A stretch of 29,981 nucleotides of DNA from contig JAEWBS010000036.1 in the NCBI GenBank assembly GCA_023391005.1, forward strand, positions 1 through 29,981, given 5' to 3'. Below, piece after piece: positions 15,008 to 23,892 of the stretch (position 1 is the first letter of the stretch; the number at the start of each line of letters is the position of its first letter). Origin of the DNA: Bacillota bacterium. GTDB lineage: Bacteria > Bacillota > Clostridia > Oscillospirales > Ruminococcaceae. Below the pieces are notes generated by a model that was given only the letters and a program-made list of their open reading frames with translations, was not told the DNA's origin and made no database searches. Both the position numbers and the translations under genes were made by a program.

Positions 15008-17202
15008 GACTCTCTCTCCTTCTCTTTGCGGTACTGGCTCGGCGTAGTGCCCGTAAACTTTTTAAACACGCGATTAAAACTCTGCATCGAGTTAAAACCG
15101 GTTTTAAAGCCGATTTCTTTAATTGGGATGCCGGTCTGGCGCAAAAGCAGCTTGGCGTTTTCAATGCGGTAGAGGTTTAAGGTATCAATAAAATTCTCCT
15201 CGCCGCTCGAATAGAACAGCCGGCTTAAATAGTTCGGATTGATGCCGATATAAGCGGCCACCTTAGACAGTGACAAATCGCTGTCCGAGCAGTGCTGGGA
15301 GATATATTCCTTCGCTTGACGAATATAGCGGTTCTTGCTTTTCTGTCCATAGACGCCAAGGGTGGTTAGCGCCTCCTGCGCAGCTTGCAAAAACGCGCCG
15401 TTGAGTCCTTGCTCCTGATAGGGCGGTTTGAGTCCATAATACGGCTCAAACACCGCCATCTCCTGTTCAGTGGCGCGAAAGGCCACGAGTCGCTCGGTCA
15501 TGGCGTCGAGCATGCGGTCAAGCCGCAGCTTAAGCGCACCGGCATCGGTCGATTCCGACTGTGCCAGACGCATAAAATTCTCAAGCGCGGCGTCGGCAAG
15601 CCGCCGGTTTCCATCGAGTACAAGGTCGATAATCTCAGCCTGTTGCTCCTGATCGCCAAACCGCTCCGACCACTCCCCTTCAGCGGTGGTGTTATCTTCA
15701 AAGTACTGGTAGCGCTGGTAGTTGAGGTCCTTTTCAGCCAGCTCGTAGCAATAAAAAAGGTTTGAGATGCCAAGCGTTGGTTTTGAGAGACCCGCAAACA
15801 GCCTAAAGCCGGTATCCTTCATGCGGTTTAAAAGCTCTTTTTCCAGCCCGAGCACGGCGTTTTTGACTGAGACGACCGAAGCATCAGCGTCAAAGCCCAG
15901 AATAAAAATGAAGTGATTGTTGTCGGTGACCACCCAATCAAAGCACAGATGGTCCGTGAGCGCCGGGAGCAGATTCTCAACCGCCTGATAAAGCAGGTTG
16001 ATTTCAATATCCGAACAATCCTCCCCCTGCGGCGTGGTGGCGGACAGCGCCATAACCATGAACAGATCGTCATAGGCAAACGGACATTGCGCCGTCGACA
16101 GCGTTTCGTGAATATGCGCCTCATCCATTTCGCGCCCGAACAAAAGATTCTTGTAAAGCTTCTCGCGGATGGTCGGCGCAATGCTGGCCAGCTGCTCAGA
16201 CAGCGCGTTGCGCTGTTGCATGGCATTGGCATAAGCACTCTGCACCACCGAGAGCTCGTCCTGCCCTTTCATCGACCCGGGCGGGACGTCGCTATTGATG
16301 ACCATCTGGAACAGACGGCTGATTGGGCGATAGATATGATAGGTGACATTGGTGGCCAGAAAAATGCTCATCAGCATAAAGACAATGGCCATTGGCGCGG
16401 TCATGATGATCGCGCGGCCCAAGCCAAAGCCCTCGGTCTCGATCGGTCCGATAAAGCGGTAACTCCATGTGGTAACCGGAGAGGTAAAGGAGAGCGAAAA
16501 CGGTTGAAATACAACGGGGCGCTCGTCCTCTTCAAAAAGCGGGAACATCGGATAATGGTCGGAAGAAACGACCTCAACGGTGTCGGGATCAAACTGGATG
16601 ACCGGCGTAAACAGCTCGTACATATCGAGCACCACCAAAATGCCGCCGTTATCCTCGGGCGTGGGGAACTTTTGAAACAGCGCCGCCTGACCGTTGATCG
16701 TCACCAGCATCGTACCACGCGCGCCGTTTTCTTTAAGTTGAATCCATTTGGCGCCGTCGCGCCGCAAAAAGGAACTGTAAACAAAATTTTTAAGATTCGA
16801 CACGCTGCCGTTGGAGCTGTACACCGCGCTCTGACTGTTGACCACGAGATGCGCCGAAGCGACCATGCCGTTTGTGATCTCGAACTTTTCCAATATCTTG
16901 GCGGCCGACGAACGTTTGAGATAATCGGCGTCATCGGGCAGCAGCATCAGTGAGATGACGTCTTCGTTATAAAGAATCTGCGCCATGGCCGAGCTGATTT
17001 CGTTTAAGGTATAGTCAATCCGGGTACTGGCGGTGCTGAGCACCTGTCTTTGGATTTCGACCGAGCGCTGCTGAAAAATCTGATAAAGATATCCATGCAC
17101 AAAATAATAGACCACCGCAAACATTAAGAGCGACATGGACATCAAAATAATAAATATTTTATAGAAAAGCCTGTTTTCCCGATATTTGCTGATAAATTGC
17201 AT
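15004..17202 (-). CDS. Membrane-anchored AraC-type regulator with extracellular sensor
   Basis: A 732-aa one-component transmembrane regulator. Helix 1 is at about 12-34 (YKIFIILMSMSLLMFAVV), an extracellular Cache-like domain covers about 35-262, and helix 2 is at about 263-285 (IIMTAPMAIVFMLMSIFL) followed by a HAMP-like stretch. A long cytoplasmic middle region leads to a C-terminal AraC double helix-turn-helix at about 624-728 (LSLSKVAAYIGINPNYLSRLF and IKEIGFKTGFNSMQSFNRVFKKFTG are its hallmarks). There is no histidine kinase or receiver domain. An external ligand would be sensed directly or through the coupled binding lipoprotein. A TGG-TAAAAT extended -10 lies upstream at 17245-17253. 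Regulated genes are unknown; the adjacent catabolic cluster is the obvious candidate. Confidence 0.9.
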   Translation of the reverse strand: MQFISKYRENRLFYKIFIILMSMSLLMFAVVYYFVHGYLYQIFQQRSVEIQRQVLSTASTRIDYTLNEISSAMAQILYNEDVISLMLLPDDADYLKRSSAAKILEKFEITNGMVASAHLVVNSQSAVYSSNGSVSNLKNFVYSSFLRRDGAKWIQLKENGARGTMLVTINGQAALFQKFPTPEDNGGILVVLDMYELFTPVIQFDPDTVEVVSSDHYPMFPLFEEDERPVVFQPFSLSFTSPVTTWSYRFIGPIETEGFGLGRAIIMTAPMAIVFMLMSIFLATNVTYHIYRPISRLFQMVINSDVPPGSMKGQDELSVVQSAYANAMQQRNALSEQLASIAPTIREKLYKNLLFGREMDEAHIHETLSTAQCPFAYDDLFMVMALSATTPQGEDCSDIEINLLYQAVENLLPALTDHLCFDWVVTDNNHFIFILGFDADASVVSVKNAVLGLEKELLNRMKDTGFRLFAGLSKPTLGISNLFYCYELAEKDLNYQRYQYFEDNTTAEGEWSERFGDQEQQAEIIDLVLDGNRRLADAALENFMRLAQSESTDAGALKLRLDRMLDAMTERLVAFRATEQEMAVFEPYYGLKPPYQEQGLNGAFLQAAQEALTTLGVYGQKSKNRYIRQAKEYISQHCSDSDLSLSKVAAYIGINPNYLSRLFYSSGEENFIDTLNLYRIENAKLLLRQTGIPIKEIGFKTGFNSMQSFNRVFKKFTGTTPSQYRKEKERES

Positions 17203-17297
17203 TTATACACCTGCCGATATCGTATTGTTCTGCTTAACACTGACATTTTACCAGAAAGTCACATAGATAGCGAGCAAATTTTTTAAACCACGAAAAC

Positions 17298-17333
17298 AAG
17301 GCGTATAAAGGGCGAGCGCCCTCTATACGCCTT
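17298..17333 (-). terminator. Terminator of the trkA-trkH operon
   Basis: A 10-bp outer stem (AAGGCGTATA / TATACGCCTT) plus an inner GGGC/GCCC stem is followed on the minus strand by GTTTTC. It starts 18 bases beyond the trkH stop. Confidence 0.7.
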
Positions 17334-17351
17334 ATTTTAAAAGGCGGGGTA

Positions 17352-18803
17352 TTAATGCTTCCAGTTTTCCTTTGAGAACAGCATGATCATCGGGAAAATT
17401 TCGAGCCTTCCGAAAAGCATATCCAGCGTCAGCACGGTTTTTGACAGCGCCGACAGCCCGGCGTAATTATTCATCGGGCCAATGGCCCCCAAGCCGATGC
17501 CGACATTGTTGATGCAAGATAATACGGCGGTCACCGTGACCTCGAGATTAAAATTATCCAGCGCGATAATCCCCATAGAGACGACACAGATAATGCCGTA
17601 TACCGTGATAAAGGCATAGGTGCCCCGAATGGCACCCGCTTCGATTTTTTTGCCGTCAACTCTCGGCGGGCAGACAGCGCGGGGGTGCGCCAGCATCAGA
17701 ATCTCGCTCTTGGCCACCTTGCCCATAATAACCAGCCGCATCACTTTAATGCCGCCTCCGGTCGAGCCCGACGACGCGCCGATGACCATCAATCCAATAA
17801 GCAGATAACGCGAAAACTGCGGCCACAAGTCAAAATCAGCGGTCACAAAGCCGGTGGTGGTAATAATCGAAACGACCTGAAACAGCGCGTCCATCAGCGC
17901 CTTGCCTAAACCGGCGTACATCTGGCGTATATTGAGGGCAATAGCGATGGTGGAAAACAGAATAATGCCCAGATAGGTGCGTAGCTCCTCGCTTTTAAAG
18001 GCGACGGCGGCCTTGCCGATCAGCACAAGATGGAAAATATTAAAGCTGATGCCAAACAGCATCATAAAAATGACGATAACCATGTTGATATAGGGACTGT
18101 TAAAGGCGCTGATGCTTTTGTTCATGGTCGAGAAACCGCCCGTGCCCGCCGTTGCAAGCGCGTGGGTCGTTGCGTCAAACAGGCCCATGCCGCCCGCCAG
18201 CAGCAATATGATCTCAACAGCGGTCAGCACGATGTAGATGCCGTAGAGGATGCGGGTGGTCACCCGAACGGTTGGAGAAAGCTTGCCTACCGTCGGGCCG
18301 GGAATTTCAGCGCGGAACAGGTGCAGCGTCTGTCCGCCGCCCTGACTGTGGGGCAGCACGGCCAGCATAAACACCAGCACACCCATGCCGCCCAGCCAGT
18401 TGGTAAAGCTGCGCCAGTACAAAATGCCTCTGGGCAGCGCTTCGATATCTCTGACGACGCTGGCGCTCGTTGTGGTAAAGCCCGACACCGATTCAAACCA
18501 GCAATCCATAAAACCGGGTATCGTCCCGCTGAGAAAGAACGGCAGCGCGCCGAACAGCGACAGAGCGATCCAGCCGAGCGCCACGGTGACAAACCCCTCT
18601 CGGGCATAGATGCTGTGGATGCTGTCCGAAACCCGCGTCAGCAAAATGCCGACGATCAACAGCAGCGCAATGGTAATCATAAACGCGCGATAAACCGGCG
18701 CCTCGCCATACCAAAACGCAATCGCCAGCGCCGGTATCATAAACAACCCCTCAAGCCGAAGGATATGCCCTATGTAAATGGCTATGGCGCGCAGATTCAT
18801 CAC
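17352..18803 (-). CDS. trkH: Potassium uptake channel subunit TrkH
   Basis: A 483-aa integral membrane K+ translocating subunit. The four pore-loop filters are visible: GFTTT (108-112), TGGF (221-224), TTGF (316-319) and NVGIG (433-437), one in each of the four repeats. The gating-loop segment SSGSTGGGIK lies at about 344-353. Its start ATG overlaps the trkA stop by 4 bases (ATGA), so channel and regulatory subunit are translationally coupled. Length and motifs are normal for TrkH. Confidence 0.96.
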   Translation of the reverse strand: MMNLRAIAIYIGHILRLEGLFMIPALAIAFWYGEAPVYRAFMITIALLLIVGILLTRVSDSIHSIYAREGFVTVALGWIALSLFGALPFFLSGTIPGFMDCWFESVSGFTTTSASVVRDIEALPRGILYWRSFTNWLGGMGVLVFMLAVLPHSQGGGQTLHLFRAEIPGPTVGKLSPTVRVTTRILYGIYIVLTAVEIILLLAGGMGLFDATTHALATAGTGGFSTMNKSISAFNSPYINMVIVIFMMLFGISFNIFHLVLIGKAAVAFKSEELRTYLGIILFSTIAIALNIRQMYAGLGKALMDALFQVVSIITTTGFVTADFDLWPQFSRYLLIGLMVIGASSGSTGGGIKVMRLVIMGKVAKSEILMLAHPRAVCPPRVDGKKIEAGAIRGTYAFITVYGIICVVSMGIIALDNFNLEVTVTAVLSCINNVGIGLGAIGPMNNYAGLSALSKTVLTLDMLFGRLEIFPMIMLFSKENWKH

Positions 18804-20209
18804 TCAGACCCCCACTCGGCACCGTCCTGCGGGCCATTGTACTGCACGGCAAAAATATCGTTCAGGCTCGAAACCGCCTCGGGCTGAGCGCGAACGAGCA
18901 CCACAACATTATCCCCCGCCTTGATACAGGTGGCGCCGTTGGGTATTATAACCTGATTGCCGCGAATGATGCTGGCAATCAGTATATTGGATTTGAGCTT
19001 CAGCTCCGACAACGGCTTATCGAGATAGCAGACGCCCTTGGGCACCGTAAAGCCGAGCGCCTCAACCCTGCCGTCCGCCATGCGGTAAAGCGTATCGACG
19101 CTGTCGGCCTCGGTCGCCTCGACCGCGCGCACATAGCGCACAATCTCGTTGGCGGTCAAAAGCTTCGGCCGGATGACGGTGTCGACGCCGATGTTTGAGA
19201 GCTCCTCGATAAACTCGAGGCGGTTCATTTTTGTAATGGTTTTAGGAACGCCGATATGATTTGCGAGCATTGAGAGAACAAGATTTTCTTCATCAATGCC
19301 GGTCAGCGTCACGACGGCGTCCATTTCGCGGATGCCCTCAGCATACAGCACATGCTCTTCCGCGCCGTTACCGTGGATGATCAGCGCCTTGGGTAACAGC
19401 TCTGAAAGCACGGCGCAACGTTCTTTCTTCTGCTCGATAATCGTCACATTGACATTGGTCTTAATCAGTCTGGCCGCCAGATAAGATGCGATGCGGCTGC
19501 CGCCGATAATCATGACCTGACGCACCTTTTTGTGGGCGATCTTTAAAACATTAAGGAGCTCAACAAGCTGCGCCGTTTCGGCCGCGACGGTGATCTTATC
19601 CTCGGCCTGCAGCCGGAAGCTGCCCGACGGGATATAGACCTCGTTATCGCGTTCAACGGCGCAGATCAGCGCGTTCATTTTCCAGATGTCGGACATGCTG
19701 TCCAGCTTGCGCCCCACCAGAATATTATCCGGCTTTAAGCGTATTTCGACCAGCTCCACGAGCCCTTTGGCAAAGGAGTCGCGTTTTAAAAACGACGGGA
19801 ACTGAAGCAGGCTGAATATCTCTTTGGCCGCCGCTTTTTCAGGATTAATCGAAAACGACAGCCCCAGATCTTCCTTCAGAAAGCCAAGCTGCTGGTCATA
19901 TTCGGGGTTGCGTACCCGCGCCACCGTGTTTTTGCAGCCGAGCTTTCTGGCCACAAAGCAGCAGAGCAGGTTGATCTCGTCGCTTGAGGTCGCCGCGATT
20001 AAAAGATCGCTGTGCTGCGCACCGGCGGCCAACTGCACATTAACCAGCGCACCGTTCCCTTCAACAACCGCAACATCGAGGCTGTCTTGCGTCTCGTGTA
20101 ACCGATCTAAATTACTGTCAATAATCGTGACGTCATGTCCTTCGCCCGATAAAATCTGGGTCAGTGTATGTCCAACTTTACCGTCACCGACAATTACAAT
20201 TTTCATCAT
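18800..20209 (-). CDS. trkA: Trk potassium transport nucleotide-binding subunit TrkA
   Basis: A 469-aa cytosolic gating subunit with two RCK_N-RCK_C halves. The first NAD-binding motif GDGKVG is at residues 8-13, with acidic Asp31 region (VTIIDSNLDRL). The second half begins VMIIGGSRIASYLAARL, where the usual GxGxxG is weakened to GGSxxA, so nucleotide binding may rest mainly on the first domain. C-terminal RCK_C segments follow each half. GGAG lies about 10 bases before the first ATG; a second ATG directly follows. It is first in the operon with trkH. Confidence 0.95.
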   Translation of the reverse strand: MMKIVIVGDGKVGHTLTQILSGEGHDVTIIDSNLDRLHETQDSLDVAVVEGNGALVNVQLAAGAQHSDLLIAATSSDEINLLCCFVARKLGCKNTVARVRNPEYDQQLGFLKEDLGLSFSINPEKAAAKEIFSLLQFPSFLKRDSFAKGLVELVEIRLKPDNILVGRKLDSMSDIWKMNALICAVERDNEVYIPSGSFRLQAEDKITVAAETAQLVELLNVLKIAHKKVRQVMIIGGSRIASYLAARLIKTNVNVTIIEQKKERCAVLSELLPKALIIHGNGAEEHVLYAEGIREMDAVVTLTGIDEENLVLSMLANHIGVPKTITKMNRLEFIEELSNIGVDTVIRPKLLTANEIVRYVRAVEATEADSVDTLYRMADGRVEALGFTVPKGVCYLDKPLSELKLKSNILIASIIRGNQVIIPNGATCIKAGDNVVVLVRAQPEAVSSLNDIFAVQYNGPQDGAEWGSE

Positions 20210-20270
20210 GCCTTTAATTCTCCAGTCGGCTGCACGCCGCCGTTATTACGTAGATTGATATATTGATCCG

Positions 20271-20299
20271 ATTATACCCCAAACGTTGCGCCAAATCAA
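20271..20299 (-). promoter_or_regulatory. Promoter of trkA-trkH
   Basis: The minus strand has TTGATT (20294-20299), a 17-base spacer and a perfect TATAAT (20271-20276), about 62 bases before the trkA start. This is a strong sigma-A-like promoter. Confidence 0.75.
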
Positions 20300-20321
20300 T
20301 GCCGTAAATTAAAATACAGCG

Positions 20322-20342
20322 CGCACGCTTAAAAAGCGTGCG
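20322..20342 (-). terminator. Probable terminator of the DUF1624 gene
   Basis: CGCACGCTT / AAGCGTGCG forms a 9-bp stem with a 3-base loop, 11 bases past the stop of the upstream gene. The following minus-strand sequence CGCTGTATTTTAATTT is only moderately T-rich. Confidence 0.5.
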
Positions 20343-20352
20343 GGGCGCGCCG

Positions 20353-21096
20353 CTACCCCCGCATCACCAGCGTCAGCACCAGCAGCGTCAGCGGCTGGTG
20401 CAGCAGATAGATAATAAGGCTTCTGCGACCCAACAGGCTTAAAACCGGGAGATCAAGGCGCAGCACCGTCTTGATACGGCTGTTATCCCCCAGACAGCGC
20501 CATAAAAAATGCCCGAAAGAAAACAGGAAAAACCACGGTATAAGCGCAAAATAATCGCTGGAATAAAACCCCGCCGACGGAAATCCCAAAATAAAGCCGC
20601 CGGGCAGCGTATATAAAAAGTCCGGTAACCGCATCAGATTGACGCGCTCAAAGCCGAGAAAGCCGCGGGTGACGTTTCGGGTGACAAAAAACAGCGCCGC
20701 GCAACCGCCTGCGGCGACGCGCGGGTCGACGTTTTGAAGCGCGCGGCGCAGCGGTATCATCAGCAGCGTGGCCGCCCCCAAGAAGATCAATATGACCATC
20801 ACAATCAGCTGCGACGGCATAAACCAAGCGGTGATCAGCGTGATACTAAAGCCGCAGGCCGAAACCAGCAGACCCCTTTTGAGCGGGCTGCGCCCGAAAT
20901 GCCAGCTGACGCCGGACAGCAGAATAAAGCTCCAGCAAATCGACTGTTGCCAGAGATAGCCCGGTGTGTCAAAATACCACGGCAGCCGCACACCGTACAG
21001 AGCAACCAAATCGTAGGTGGCGTGATAAGCGATCATGCTCAAAAGCGAAAAACCCCGCAGCGCATCAAGCAGGGCGTATCTGGCAGTTCCTTTCAT
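20353..21096 (-). CDS. DUF1624/HGSNAT-like membrane protein
   Basis: A 247-aa polytopic membrane protein of the heparan-alpha-glucosaminide N-acetyltransferase-like family (DUF1624), with about 6-7 helices. The N-terminal LDALRGFSLLSMIAYHATYDL block is the family hallmark, with a conserved His in helix 1, and it ends in GRRSLIIYLLHQPLTLL, typical of this group and of related acyltransferase-3 proteins. It presumably moves acyl groups across the membrane onto an unknown acceptor; function in bacteria is poorly defined. ATG 21096 (MKGTARY) is preferred over the upstream TTG because GGAGGA lies 6 bases before it. It appears monocistronic. Confidence 0.8.
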   Translation of the reverse strand: MKGTARYALLDALRGFSLLSMIAYHATYDLVALYGVRLPWYFDTPGYLWQQSICWSFILLSGVSWHFGRSPLKRGLLVSACGFSITLITAWFMPSQLIVMVILIFLGAATLLMIPLRRALQNVDPRVAAGGCAALFFVTRNVTRGFLGFERVNLMRLPDFLYTLPGGFILGFPSAGFYSSDYFALIPWFFLFSFGHFLWRCLGDNSRIKTVLRLDLPVLSLLGRRSLIIYLLHQPLTLLVLTLVMRG

Positions 21097-21394
21097 CAGT
21101 TCCTCCAATAGTATGAGATTTAAAGAGAGCAGCCCCGTCGGCTGGCGACATAATCAAGCCCAGAAGGGCGGACAGCGGCAGCCGACCGTTGCCACTGGCA
21201 GCCGACCCTCGTTTTGACGGCAATGGCACAGCCGGTCTCAGGCATTAAAAGCCCTTTATCTGCACAGCCGATTCAAAGCATGCCGTTTTCATTTTAATAT
21301 GCAGTAAGACGCAAAAAGAAGCGCCCTGAGCGCTTCTTTTTAAGGCCGCCCTTGCTATTTCATTATAGCGCGTTTCGGTAAAGAAATACAGTGG
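21097..21394. other. Noncoding gap, 298 bases
   Basis: It contains the terminator of the upstream cytidylate-kinase-like gene (21313-21341). A short GGCAGCCGACC repeat occurs twice (near 21177 and 21198). No convincing gene or consensus promoter was found. Confidence 0.5.
21313..21341 (-). terminator. Terminator after the cytidylate-kinase-like gene
   Basis: A perfect 12-bp stem (AAAAAGAAGCGC / GCGCTTCTTTTT, loop CCTGA) includes A- and T-runs on either side, so it can work in both directions; the minus-strand operon above is its natural user. Confidence 0.8.
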
Positions 21395-22006
21395 TTACAG
21401 CTTTTGCGCCGCTGCGAGAACCACTTCAACCGCGCCTTCAATGCCAAACCGGCTGCTGTTTAGCGCCAGATCATAGTTCTTAGCCTCGCCCCAGAGCTCG
21501 CCGGTATGGTAGGAATGGTAATTGGCGCGGTCACGGTCGCGCTGCTGCATCTCGGCCTCGGCCGCGTCGGGGCGGACGCCGTATTCAGCCACACAGCGCT
21601 TGATTTTATCCTCGGTCGCGCCACAGATAAAGACCGACAGGCAGCCGGGCAGATCGCGTAAAATATAGTTGCCGCAACGCCCGACAATGACGCAGCCGCC
21701 CTGTGCGGCCAGCGCGCGAATCACCTTGCTTTGCGCTGCAAACAGCGTGTCACGGTTCGTAATCGCCTTACCGCCGTTAAGCCACGGGGGCACGCTGCCG
21801 GTAATCGCAACCTGAAACAACATGCTTTTAGTGACGCGCTGATCGTTCTCGGTGACAAAATCGAGCGGGTAGCCGCTTTTCTGCGCCACGAGATCGATAA
21901 GGGTACGGTCGTAAAATGGAACGTCCAACGCCTTGGCGAGCTTCTCGCCTATTTGCCTGCCGCCGCTGCCAAACTCGCGGCTGATGGTGATGACCGGCTG
22001 TTTCAT
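21395..22006 (-). CDS. Cytidylate-kinase-like protein
   Basis: A 203-aa P-loop NTPase of the cytidylate-kinase-like family. The N-terminal VITISREFGSGGRQIGEKLA holds the nucleotide-binding loop (G13-S-G-G16), and YDRTLIDLVAQKSG and VIVGRCGNYILRDLPG fit the family. This group is common in Clostridia and distinct from the essential Cmk; its substrate is not established. ATG 22006 follows AAGGGGAG by 8 bases; a GTG 33 bases upstream that overlaps the kinase stop is less likely. It begins 25 bases after the histidine kinase stop and is probably the third gene of that operon. Confidence 0.85.
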   Translation of the reverse strand: MKQPVITISREFGSGGRQIGEKLAKALDVPFYDRTLIDLVAQKSGYPLDFVTENDQRVTKSMLFQVAITGSVPPWLNGGKAITNRDTLFAAQSKVIRALAAQGGCVIVGRCGNYILRDLPGCLSVFICGATEDKIKRCVAEYGVRPDAAEAEMQQRDRDRANYHSYHTGELWGEAKNYDLALNSSRFGIEGAVEVVLAAAQKL

Positions 22007-22031
22007 CGCTTTACTCCCCTTCTTAAAACAA

Positions 22032-23069
22032 TTATTCACGGTTGGGCAGCGTCACGATAAAGCACGCGCCCTCCCCTGTGTCGCTTACCACCGAGACGGC
22101 GCCGCCGCACAGCGTCACAATACGCCAAACCAGCGCCAGCCCCAGACCGTTGCCCTCAGCGGCGCGGGTGCGGTCGCCCTGATAGAACTTTTCAAAGATA
22201 TGGGGCTGCGTTTCAGGCGGGATGCCGACGCCGGTGTCGGAGATCGTCACCTTCACCTGCCCCGCCCGCTCGATCAGCCGGACCGAAACGCTACCGTAAT
22301 GCGGCGTAAACTTAATCGCGTTGCCCAAAAGGTTTAACCAGACCTGCAAAAGCAGCTCCTCGCTGCCATAAAACAGCACCGGCATCAGCTCAATATCAAG
22401 CTCAATGCCCTTTTTTGACCACTGCCCCTCCAGCAGCAGCAGCGCCTGACGCAGCTGCTCGTCGAGCGAAAAGCGGGTTTTTCCGGGGACAATCTCCTGA
22501 TTTTCGAGCTTTGAGAGCCGCAGGATGTTGCTGGTCAGCGTCGAGAGCTTTTGCGCGCTTTGGATGATCAGCTGAGTATAGTCCTCACGGTCGGCATCGG
22601 TGAGATCGCCGTTTTGCAGCAGCGCCGCGTAGCCCTCTATGGCGGCGAGCGGCGTCTTAAACTCGTGCGAGACGTTGACGACAAAATCGTTTCTCAGCGT
22701 TTCAATGCCGCTGAGCTCCTGCGCCATGATATTAAAATTGCGCTGCATGTCGCGCACCTCGGGCAGCCCCTGATCCTCAGCGCTGCGCACGTCAAAATTG
22801 CCGCGCGCAATTTCCTTGAGCGCCGCGCTCAGCCGGTTGATCGGCTGAGTGACCTTATGCCCGACCAGCGCCGACACAACGGTTCCCACCACGACGGCGG
22901 TAAACAAAAAGTTGACGATTGGCACAAACGGGCTGCGCCGTGACACCGCAATCCAACCGTGACGGTCGAGCAGGACGAAAATGCCGGTCGTAACAAAGGC
23001 TGAAAAGCTCATGATTAAAAACACTGAGATGACAAAGCTGCCCCACAGCGTGATTTGTTTAGCCTTCAT
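22032..23069 (-). CDS. Sensor histidine kinase
   Basis: A 345-aa membrane kinase. Two helices (about 9-34 and 50-70) flank a very short external loop of about 15 residues, followed by a HAMP domain (about 71-122), the H-box VNVSHEFKTPL with phosphorylated His135, and a HATPase domain with N-box LLGNAIKFTP, G1 DTGVGIPP and G2 GNGLGLAL. The tiny external loop suggests sensing within the membrane, as in BceS/LiaS-like kinases. The start ATG at 23069 overlaps the response regulator stop by 11 bases; the longer frame upstream is the regulator read in another frame. It is the partner of the upstream OmpR-type regulator and divergent from an efflux pump. Confidence 0.95.
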   Translation of the reverse strand: MKAKQITLWGSFVISVFLIMSFSAFVTTGIFVLLDRHGWIAVSRRSPFVPIVNFLFTAVVVGTVVSALVGHKVTQPINRLSAALKEIARGNFDVRSAEDQGLPEVRDMQRNFNIMAQELSGIETLRNDFVVNVSHEFKTPLAAIEGYAALLQNGDLTDADREDYTQLIIQSAQKLSTLTSNILRLSKLENQEIVPGKTRFSLDEQLRQALLLLEGQWSKKGIELDIELMPVLFYGSEELLLQVWLNLLGNAIKFTPHYGSVSVRLIERAGQVKVTISDTGVGIPPETQPHIFEKFYQGDRTRAAEGNGLGLALVWRIVTLCGGAVSVVSDTGEGACFIVTLPNRE

Positions 23070-23739
23070 AGCGCTTCTCCGCTTTATAACCCAGCCCACG
23101 CACCGTGATGATCTCAAAATCATCATAATTTCTGAACCGCTCGCGCAGCCGGTTGATATGCACATCCACGGTGCGGGCGTCGGTGGCTGAATCCATGCCC
23201 CATATTTCGTCCATGAGCTGCTGCCGCGTGAAGATTTTTCCGGCGTAGGCCAGCAGCTTATACAGCAGATAAAACTCCTTCTGGGGCAGCAGGTCGTTGA
23301 GTCCACCGCCGCTGACGGTCAACGCGTCGTAATCGAGCGTGAGACCGCCGCAGACGATCTTGCGCTCGCTGATGATCTTGGCGCGCCGCAGCAGCGCGCT
23401 GATGCGCAGCAGCATCTCGTTAACATCCACCGGCTTGACCATATAGTCGTCAGTACCGGCCAGAAAGCCGCGCCGCTTGTCAAAAAATGTTTCGCAGGCC
23501 GTCACCATCAGCACCGGCAGCGTATATCCGGCGTCGCGCAGCGACTTGGTCAGCGTGCAGCCGTCCATGTTCGGCATAAGGATATCGCAGATCATCAGAT
23601 CGACATATTCGCGCTCGAGCACCGAGAGCGCCTGACCGCCGTCCTGTGCGCCGGTGACATGATAGCCGTTTTTGATCAATACCGTGCATAAAAGCTGACG
23701 CAGCTTCGGCTCGTCTTCGACTACCAGAATATGAAACAT
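23059..23739 (-). CDS. OmpR-family response regulator
   Basis: A 226-aa regulator with a receiver domain (acidic pocket Glu8-Asp9, phospho-acceptor Asp52 in MICDILMPNMDG, Thr80, Lys102) and a C-terminal winged-helix domain ending ARTVDVHINRLRERFRNYDD and ITVRGLGYKAEKRYEG. The ATG at 23739 (MFHILVVEDE) follows a G-rich GGGGGGAAGG site. It is first in the operon, with an extended -10 (TGC-TATTCT, 23786-23791 in minus sense) upstream. It probably controls the divergent adaptor-pump operon, binding direct repeats in the shared gap. Confidence 0.95.
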   Translation of the reverse strand: MFHILVVEDEPKLRQLLCTVLIKNGYHVTGAQDGGQALSVLEREYVDLMICDILMPNMDGCTLTKSLRDAGYTLPVLMVTACETFFDKRRGFLAGTDDYMVKPVDVNEMLLRISALLRRAKIISERKIVCGGLTLDYDALTVSGGGLNDLLPQKEFYLLYKLLAYAGKIFTRQQLMDEIWGMDSATDARTVDVHINRLRERFRNYDDFEIITVRGLGYKAEKRYEG

Positions 23740-23814
23740 TCGCCTTCCCCCCACCCTGACGCCACAATATGCTTTTCTTATCAAAAGAATAGCATTTTCA
23801 AATGAACTGAATGT

Positions 23815-23870
23815 TAACTTTTTGGTTTTCCGGGGGTTTTTACCTAACTTTTTGGTATAGTTTAACTTGG
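23815..23870. promoter_or_regulatory. Direct repeats, putative response-regulator site
   Basis: TAACTTTTTGG occurs at 23815-23825 and again at 23845-23855 (30 bases apart, about three helix turns), with a shortened TAACTTGG at 23863-23870 that overlaps the -35 of the pump promoter. Tandem direct repeats are the typical binding arrangement for OmpR-family regulators. Confidence 0.5.
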
Positions 23871-23892
23871 GTTGATAAACCGATGCTACTAT
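23862..23892 (+). promoter_or_regulatory. Putative promoter of the efflux operon
   Basis: TTAACT (23862-23867), a 19-base spacer and TGC-TACTAT (-10 at 23887-23892, extended TGn). The poor -35 and long spacer fit a promoter that needs an activator. Confidence 0.45.

Noticed and set aside
15913..16953. 346-codon plus-strand open frame opposite the AraC-type regulator
   Set aside because: Antisense to a well-formed membrane regulator; Arg/His-rich shadow composition.
18030..18887. 285-codon plus-strand open frame opposite trkH
   Set aside because: Antisense to the pore-filter regions of trkH and overlapping the trkA end; shadow composition.
21176..21210. GGCAGCCGACC occurring twice, considered as a repeat or attachment site
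   Set aside because: Only two short copies a few bases apart, with no tRNA, integrase or array structure nearby.
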